NCBI RefSeq assembly: GCF_040544555.1 | Contig: NZ_JBEPKD010000016.1 | Coordinates: 20,975 to 84,974, forward strand | Reading direction: 5' to 3' | Source: Halalkalibacter oceani | GTDB taxonomy: Bacteria; Bacillota; Bacilli; Bacillales; Bacillaceae_D | DNA: 64,000 bases | Shown: positions 58,979 through 64,000 of the stretch, one piece after another | How positions within the stretch are numbered: the stretch's first letter is position 1 | How the letters are laid out: each line of letters opens with the position of its first letter | Notes under the pieces: generated by a model | Seen by the model: the letters and a program-made list of their open reading frames with translations, nothing else | The model's database searches: none | What the model was told of the DNA's origin: nothing | Translations under genes and position numbers: made by a program

Positions 58979-60679
58979 ATGAATGAAATGAATCTGACTA
59001 AATTGAAAACAAAGCTGCACGATAGCGAGCAGCAATACCGTTCGTTATTTCGCTATAGCACGAATGCAATCTTTATGCTAGATCGCTGCGGGCAATTTAC
59101 GGAGGTCAATCCTGCGGCTATCCGCTTAACGGGGTTTAGCGAAACGGAACTGCTTTCAATGGAGATTTTTGACATCCTTGGCGAAGAACAGCGCTCATCC
59201 ATTGATCTGTTTATGAGAGAGGCGATCAAAGGAGAGGTCGCCAGCTTTCAAATCGAGCTGAAAAACCGGCAGCAGGATAAGATAGTCGCTTCGATGACAG
59301 TCATGCCGCACTATGCCGACGGCAGGGTAGAAGGGGTAACCGGAATCGTTCAAGATGTGACTGAGCATTTACAAGCAAAAGAAAAAATAAGAAGAATGGC
59401 GAATGAGGATGGGCTGACGGGTTTGCCAAACCGCCGCTATGTGGCAGAACAGCTGGAGCAGCTGATCCTTAAGGAAGAGAAGCTCACCGTTATGTTTATT
59501 GATTTAGACCGCTTTAAGTTTGTCAATGATACGCTCGGTCACTTTTTCGGGGACAAAGCTTTAAAAGAACTGGCTGTGCGGCTTAGGGACGTTCTTTTTC
59601 CACCCAATATTCTAGCACGCATGGGCGGGGATGAGTTTGTCGTGATCCTTCCCGGCCAGGCAGAGCCGGATGACATTAGGCAGATCGCAAAGCAGCTGCT
59701 GGCCCGTATCCGCCAGCCATTGCTTATTAACGGCTACGAGTTTACCTTGACCGGCAGCATCGGGATTTCACTGTTCCCGGAGCATGGCAAGAACGGAGAA
59801 GGGCTGATTAAGGCGGCTGATGTGGCGATGTTCCGCGCGAAAACGAAGAGCAGCGACAGCTATCAATTCTATGAAAGTGATATGCGCTATTATTTCTACG
59901 AACGGTTCTATGTCGAAAATGATTTGCGGCGGGCGTTGGACAAAGGGGAATTCTCGCTTTATTTTCAGCCGAAGTTCGATGTCCATACAAGAACGATTTG
60001 CGGGGAGGAAGTGCTCGTGCGCTGGCAGCATCCTGAGGAAGGATTCATCCCGCCGGAGAAATTTATTGCGATTGCCGAAGAAACAGGTCTGATTGTACCG
60101 ATTGGCAAGTGGATTTTAAAAGAGGCCTGTCATCAGAAAAAAAGCTGGATTGACCGGGGCTATCCGCCTATAACGATGTCTGTTAATCTTTCGTTGCGCC
60201 AGTTTCTGCAAAAAGATATCGTGGAAACGGTGGAAGAAGTATTGGCGGAGTCGAAGCTTCCTCCACATTTGCTTGAAATCGAAGTAACCGAAAGCGTGAC
60301 GATTGATTTTGAACGGACGCTGGAGGTTTTACGCCAGCTGCGTACATTAGGGATTAAGATCAGCCTGGATGATTTTGGCACTGGCTACAGCTCGCTCCAA
60401 TATGTGGCGCAAATGCCGATCCAGGAATTGAAAATCGATCAGTCGTTTGTCCGGAATCTCGGCAAGGGGAAAAATAGCGAAGCGGTGATCGCGATGATAA
60501 TTAATCTCGCTCATTTTTTGAAAATATCGGTCATTGCCGAAGGGGTGGAATCGGAAGAACAGCTCGCTTATTTGCGTGAACAGGGCTGTGACAGCGTGCA
60601 AGGTTATCTCCATTCCAGACCGCTGTCGGTGGAGGAATATCAATCGTTTTTAGCGGGAGAAAAAGGGTCGTTCTCCTGA
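58979..60679 (+). CDS. PAS-GGDEF-EAL protein, cyclic-di-GMP metabolism
   Basis: 566 aa. PAS sensor (about 10-130), GGDEF domain (about 135-300) with intact RMGGDEF, so diguanylate cyclase activity is possible, and EAL domain (about 310-560). The signature reads EVLVRW instead of EALVRW; the other catalytic motifs (EVTES, DDFGTGYSSL, KIDQSFV, EGVE) are intact, so phosphodiesterase activity is likely. No membrane segment. TAAGGAG is 6 bases before the ATG. Lies next to cheAWY, matching a role in the motile-sessile switch. Confidence 0.93.
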   Translation: MNEMNLTKLKTKLHDSEQQYRSLFRYSTNAIFMLDRCGQFTEVNPAAIRLTGFSETELLSMEIFDILGEEQRSSIDLFMREAIKGEVASFQIELKNRQQDKIVASMTVMPHYADGRVEGVTGIVQDVTEHLQAKEKIRRMANEDGLTGLPNRRYVAEQLEQLILKEEKLTVMFIDLDRFKFVNDTLGHFFGDKALKELAVRLRDVLFPPNILARMGGDEFVVILPGQAEPDDIRQIAKQLLARIRQPLLINGYEFTLTGSIGISLFPEHGKNGEGLIKAADVAMFRAKTKSSDSYQFYESDMRYYFYERFYVENDLRRALDKGEFSLYFQPKFDVHTRTICGEEVLVRWQHPEEGFIPPEKFIAIAEETGLIVPIGKWILKEACHQKKSWIDRGYPPITMSVNLSLRQFLQKDIVETVEEVLAESKLPPHLLEIEVTESVTIDFERTLEVLRQLRTLGIKISLDDFGTGYSSLQYVAQMPIQELKIDQSFVRNLGKGKNSEAVIAMIINLAHFLKISVIAEGVESEEQLAYLREQGCDSVQGYLHSRPLSVEEYQSFLAGEKGSFS

Positions 60680-60757
60680 AAAATCGACAAAAATATCTAA
60701 TTCTTTTAAACTATTTCTTATTTCCTAGCGAGAATCTACTTTTTTAGATGAAAAATA

Positions 60758-60766
60758 TGCTATTAT
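60758..60766 (+). promoter_or_regulatory. cheA operon extended -10
   Basis: TGCTATTAT (60758-60766), an extended -10 with TATTAT, 72 bases before the cheA start. No sigma-D type (TAAA-N15-GCCGATAT) element found. Confidence 0.5.
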
Positions 60767-60837
60767 GAGAAAAAAGATCCGAATATTGTTTGCGTTGTAA
60801 GTAGACCTTTTCGGAAAACATCGAGGTGAATAGGAAT

Positions 60838-62895
60838 TTGGTTAACTCAGAATATCTAGATGTCTTTCTTGATGAAAGTCAGGAACATCTTCAGGCCATT
60901 AATGACAATCTTTTAAAGTTAGAACAAGCACCTGATGACATTTCGATTGTAGGAGAAGTATTTCGTTCCGCTCACACACTGAAAGGCATGGCAGCTACCA
61001 TGGGCTTTGAGGACTTGGCTCACTTAACGCATAACATGGAAAATGTCCTGGATTTAATTCGCAATCACAAGCTTCAGGCTACTTCAGAAGTCCTGGATGT
61101 CGTGTTTGCGGCCGTCGATGATTTAGAAGCAATGGTAACCGATATTGCCGGTGGCGGAACCGGAACGCATGATGTAAGTGAAGTCGTCGCCCAGCTTGAA
61201 AGAATTGAAAAGGGTGAGCCTTCCATCGCTGCGACGGCAGAAGCGCCGGTGAAAGAAGAAAAGCAGGAAGTAGCTGGGGAAGAAGCGTTGTCCGAAACGT
61301 ATGATGAGTTCGAGCGGACGGTCCTGCAGCAATCGTATGAGCAGGGCTATACCACGTATCAGGTAAAGGTCACGCTTGACGAAAATGCGATGTTAAAGGC
61401 AGCCCGGGTCTTCATGGTGTTTGAGGTGCTCGAACAGATTGGTGAAATCATTAAGTCGTCCCCTCCAGCTGAAGAGCTGGAAGAGGAAAAATTTGACCAG
61501 GATTTCCTCGTCACCGTCATTACGAAGATTGAAGGAGAAGAAATTAAGAAACGGATTTTAAAAGTTTCTGAGATTACCAATGTTCATGTTCAGCAGGTTG
61601 ATCAAAATAAACTGAAGCTTTCGCATGAAGAGGAAAAGCCTGCAAGCCCTGCGCCAACTCCGGCACAGGCAGCAAAGTCGGCGCAGGCCAGCAAGCCGGC
61701 GGCGAAGGAAGCAGCTTCTTCCCAGCCGAAGAAGGCGGCGCCTGAGCATAATAAAACGATTCGTGTTAATATTGAGCGGCTCGATGTGTTAATGAATTTA
61801 TTTGAAGAGCTGGTCATCGACCGCGGCCGACTTGAACAAATCGCCAGTGAATTGAAGAACAATGAATTAAATGAAACGGTTGAGCGCATGTCAAGAATTT
61901 CCGGCGATCTTCAGGAGATTATTCTGAATATGAGAATGATGCCGGTTGAGCAGGTGTTTAATCGCTTTCCGCGCATGGTCAGAAGCCTATCCAAAGATTT
62001 AAATAAGAAAGTCAATCTGGAGATTATCGGAGCTGAAACGGAACTTGACCGGACGATCATTGACGAAATTGGCGATCCGCTCGTTCATTTGCTCAGAAAT
62101 TCGATTGACCACGGGATTGAAACTCCGGATAAACGCCGTCAGCTTGGCAAGCCGGAAGAGGGAACAGTACGCCTGAAAGCATATCATAGTGGAAACAATG
62201 TCTACATTGAAATTGAAGATGATGGTGCAGGCATTGATCGTGAAAAAGTACTTAACAAAGCATTGACCAATGGCGTGGTTTCCGAAGAAGATGCCGATAA
62301 GCTGACAGATCAGCAAGTGTTTGGATTGCTTTTTGCATCGGGCTTCAGCACTGCCGAAACAATTACCGATGTTTCCGGCCGCGGAGTCGGCTTGGACGTC
62401 GTCCGCAATACGTTTGAATCATTAGGCGGGGTAGTAACGGTGAATTCAGAACTCGGCAAAGGCTCTGTTTTCTCGATTCAATTGCCGTTGACGCTGTCTA
62501 TCATTGATGTCATGCTTGTTGAACTGCAGGATGAGAAGTACGCGATTCCGCTCAGTTCAATTGTGGAAACCGCGATCGTTAACAAGCAGGATGTATATAG
62601 CGCGCATAACCAGAAAGTGATTGATTTCCGTGGGAAGGTCGTCCCGCTTGTCTTCCTAAAAGATATTTTCCAGGTACCGGGCGAGCAGACGGATGATGAA
62701 TTTTATTCCCTCGTGATTGTTCATAAAGGGGAGAAAGTGGCCGGTCTCGTTGTTGATTCCTTAATTGGTCAGCATGATATTGTATTAAAGTCACTTGGAA
62801 ACTATTTGAAGGATGTTTTTGCCATTTCAGGAGCAACCATACTTGGAAATGGACAGGTTGCTTTAATCGTTGATTCAAATGCGTTAATCAAGTAA
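60838..62895 (+). CDS. cheA: Chemotaxis histidine kinase CheA
   Basis: Kinase coupled to chemoreceptors through CheW. P1 domain with phospho-histidine H46 (SAHTLKGMAATMG), P2 (about 150-270), an Ala/Pro/Lys linker, P3 dimerisation, P4 ATPase with N-box LLRNSIDHGIE, G1 DDGAGIDREKV, G2 GRGVGLDVV, and P5 CheW-like domain. 685 aa. TTG 60838 is preferred: GAGGTGA is 7 bases before it and overlaps the alternative GTG 60826. First gene of cheA-cheW-cheY. Confidence 0.96.
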   Translation: MVNSEYLDVFLDESQEHLQAINDNLLKLEQAPDDISIVGEVFRSAHTLKGMAATMGFEDLAHLTHNMENVLDLIRNHKLQATSEVLDVVFAAVDDLEAMVTDIAGGGTGTHDVSEVVAQLERIEKGEPSIAATAEAPVKEEKQEVAGEEALSETYDEFERTVLQQSYEQGYTTYQVKVTLDENAMLKAARVFMVFEVLEQIGEIIKSSPPAEELEEEKFDQDFLVTVITKIEGEEIKKRILKVSEITNVHVQQVDQNKLKLSHEEEKPASPAPTPAQAAKSAQASKPAAKEAASSQPKKAAPEHNKTIRVNIERLDVLMNLFEELVIDRGRLEQIASELKNNELNETVERMSRISGDLQEIILNMRMMPVEQVFNRFPRMVRSLSKDLNKKVNLEIIGAETELDRTIIDEIGDPLVHLLRNSIDHGIETPDKRRQLGKPEEGTVRLKAYHSGNNVYIEIEDDGAGIDREKVLNKALTNGVVSEEDADKLTDQQVFGLLFASGFSTAETITDVSGRGVGLDVVRNTFESLGGVVTVNSELGKGSVFSIQLPLTLSIIDVMLVELQDEKYAIPLSSIVETAIVNKQDVYSAHNQKVIDFRGKVVPLVFLKDIFQVPGEQTDDEFYSLVIVHKGEKVAGLVVDSLIGQHDIVLKSLGNYLKDVFAISGATILGNGQVALIVDSNALIK

Positions 62896-62918
62896 TCTTA
62901 CCAGAGGAGGCCGTCACG

Positions 62919-63371
62919 TTGTCCAATGAAATTGCTACGAAACAAGAATTAAAAGTGATCGTTTTTCAGTTAGGAGATGAAGAGTACGCGATTGAAGTGG
63001 ATTATGTTCAATCGATTGAACGGATGCAGCCTGTAACGCGGATTCCGAGAACCTTTCCCTTTGTGACGGGAGTGATGAATTTACGCGGGGTGATTACACC
63101 GATCATCAACTTGCGTAAACGATTTGGCTTAGAGGATAAGAGCTTTGATGAATCGACTCGTATTCTCGTCATCGCGAAAGATGAGTTGGAAATCGGGGTC
63201 ATTGTAGACGGCGCGAATGATGTGCTTGACATTCCGCTTGAGAAAATTGAACCTACGCCGGAAGTTGTCGGCGGCGTGGAGGCGGAATATTTGCGAGGGG
63301 TTGTCAAGCTGGATAACAGATTGTTTACCCTGTTGAATTTAGAAAAGGTTATTCTGGAATCAGAATCATAA
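62919..63371 (+). CDS. cheW: Chemotaxis coupling protein CheW
   Basis: 150-aa adaptor linking receptors and CheA. Pattern: VIVFQLGDEEYAIEVDYVQS, VMNLRGVITPIINLRKRFG and GVVKLDNRLFTLLNLEKVI. TTG start with AGAGGAGG 8 bases upstream. 23 bases after cheA. Confidence 0.96.
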   Translation: MSNEIATKQELKVIVFQLGDEEYAIEVDYVQSIERMQPVTRIPRTFPFVTGVMNLRGVITPIINLRKRFGLEDKSFDESTRILVIAKDELEIGVIVDGANDVLDIPLEKIEPTPEVVGGVEAEYLRGVVKLDNRLFTLLNLEKVILESES

Positions 63372-63401
63372 TTTATGGAGAAAAGGTAATGAGGTGGTCG
63401 T

Positions 63402-63761
63402 ATGGCGTCAATTTTAATTGTAGATGATGCAGCATTTATGCGGATGATGATTAAGGATATTTTATCGAAAAACGGATTTGAAGTTGTTGGCGAAGCGGCA
63501 AACGGCGCGGAAGCTGTCGAGAAATATAAGGAGCTGAATCCTGATCTCGTCACGATGGATATTACGATGCCTGAAATGGACGGCATTCAGGCACTTAAAG
63601 AAATTAAGCAAATTGACGGCGGAGCGAAAGTTATCATGTGTTCCGCGATGGGACAGCAGTCGATGGTTATCGACGCGATTCAATCAGGCGCAAAGGACTT
63701 CATCGTCAAACCATTCCAAGCCGACCGCGTCCTAGAAGCCATCAAAAAAGTATTAGGCTAG
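63402..63761 (+). CDS. cheY: Chemotaxis response regulator CheY
   Basis: 119-aa single receiver domain: D8/D9 (LIVDDAAFMRMM), phosphoacceptor D53 (VTMDITMPEMDG), S/T switch in IMCSAMGQ, K103 (FIVKPF). The N-terminal AAFMRMMIKDILSKNGFEVV is typical of the flagellar CheY of Bacillus. 30 bases after cheW. Followed by a strong terminator. Confidence 0.96.
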   Translation: MASILIVDDAAFMRMMIKDILSKNGFEVVGEAANGAEAVEKYKELNPDLVTMDITMPEMDGIQALKEIKQIDGGAKVIMCSAMGQQSMVIDAIQSGAKDFIVKPFQADRVLEAIKKVLG

Positions 63762-63800
63762 ACCATCCTCAAAAGGGTGCTTTTCCCTTTTGAGGATGGT
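63762..63800 (+). terminator. Terminator after cheY; AAAAGGG hairpin core
   Basis: Perfect 16-bp stem (63762-63777 with 63785-63800), loop TGCTTTT, starting at the base after the cheY stop. A T-run is lacking. Core and flank TCGAAGCA match the element at 26736-26814. Confidence 0.75.
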
Positions 63801-63868
63801 CGAAGCAACGAGCGTAGTCAGCACCCGGTTTTAAAAAGCATACAGGGAAGCGGGTTTCTTCCCTGTAT
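63774..63868 (+). repeat. 95-bp direct repeat, copy 1
   Basis: Identical to 63906-64000, period 132 bases. It starts inside the left arm of the cheY terminator hairpin and holds a second perfect 12-bp hairpin (63838-63849 with 63859-63870). Confidence 0.95.
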
Positions 63869-63905
63869 GCTGTGTGCGGAAGAAGCCGTTGCCAGCATCG
63901 AAGGG

Positions 63906-64000
63906 AGGGTGCTTTTCCCTTTTGAGGATGGTCGAAGCAACGAGCGTAGTCAGCACCCGGTTTTAAAAAGCATACAGGGAAGCGGGTTTCTTCCCTGTAT
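63906..64000 (+). repeat. 95-bp direct repeat, copy 2, cut by the window edge
   Basis: Every base equals copy 1 shifted by 132. Copy 2 lacks the left arm of the first hairpin, so only copy 1 can form the 16-bp stem. Confidence 0.95.

Noticed and set aside
1..64000. CRISPR arrays, tRNA/rRNA genes, IS elements or prophage
   Set aside because: No regularly spaced short repeats, no cloverleaf or rRNA sequences noticed, and no transposase, integrase or phage structural genes among the coding regions.
63774..64000. CRISPR-like or phage attachment site at the terminal repeat
   Set aside because: Only two copies, 95 bp each with a 37-bp gap and internal hairpins; no integrase or cas gene in view. 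A tandem duplication is simpler.

Overview
The window is a 64 kb chromosomal segment of an endospore-forming, motile Bacillota bacterium, almost certainly a Bacillaceae member; the genus cannot be fixed from the sequence alone. Evidence: sporulation genes spoVID, ysxE, spoIIB, spoIVFA and spoIVFB, a valS T-box leader, an L21 leader, a cleavable L27, strong AGGAGG-type ribosome sites, frequent GTG/TTG starts, and gene order close to that of Bacillus subtilis from hemA to rpmA. No rRNA, tRNA, IS element, prophage or CRISPR array was seen.

Layout. (1) 1-384: partial membrane protein, minus strand. (2) 690-7090: hemAXCDBL, glutamyl-tRNA to uroporphyrinogen III. (3) 7322-10509: spoVID, an unrecognised gene, ysxE. 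(4) 10617-12754: small membrane protein, then a cytochrome b/molybdopterin oxidoreductase fusion and an anchored protein, a lineage-specific insert. (5) 12867-25532: T-box-valS-folC, comC, spoIIB, maf, radC, mreBCD, minCD (wall, division, competence). (6) 25615-27750: an insert between minD and spoIVFA with a stand-alone receiver, moaB and an aldo/keto reductase. (7) 27957-32294: spoIVFAB, rng, rplU-prp-rpmA. Synteny with B. subtilis ends here because spo0B and obg do not follow. (8) 32424-39907: accessory genes (AraC operon with two DHFR/RibD-like reductases, SDR, two lipoproteins, AIM24-like protein, small membrane protein with an A9 tract at its start, LuxR regulator with a degenerate receiver, MBL-fold hydrolase). 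(9) 40039-42156: arsR-arsB-arsC. (10) 42466-49181: SulP transporter, UspA, and the phosphate operon pstSCAB-phoU with PhoP-box-like repeats. (11) 49431-52326: secreted NTR/TIMP-like protein, chemoreceptor, YisL. (12) 52601-58881: addB-addA. (13) 58979-63761: PAS-GGDEF-EAL protein, then cheA-cheW-cheY. (14) 63762-64000: CheY terminator and a perfect 95-bp direct repeat that runs off the window.

How the parts work together: hem supplies heme, which the cytochrome b fusion probably uses, and moaB could help make its molybdopterin. spoIIB, spoIVFAB, spoVID and ysxE act in engulfment, pro-sigma-K processing and coat assembly. PhoP-box-like arrays precede both pstS and uspA, so UspA may belong to the phosphate-starvation response.

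The most unusual non-genic signal is a set of dispersed hairpin elements. One composite of about 72 bp occurs twice complete and once partial, in both orientations. A second family has a conserved inner core and diverged outer arms, several copies sit at operon ends, and some carry a shared second hairpin.
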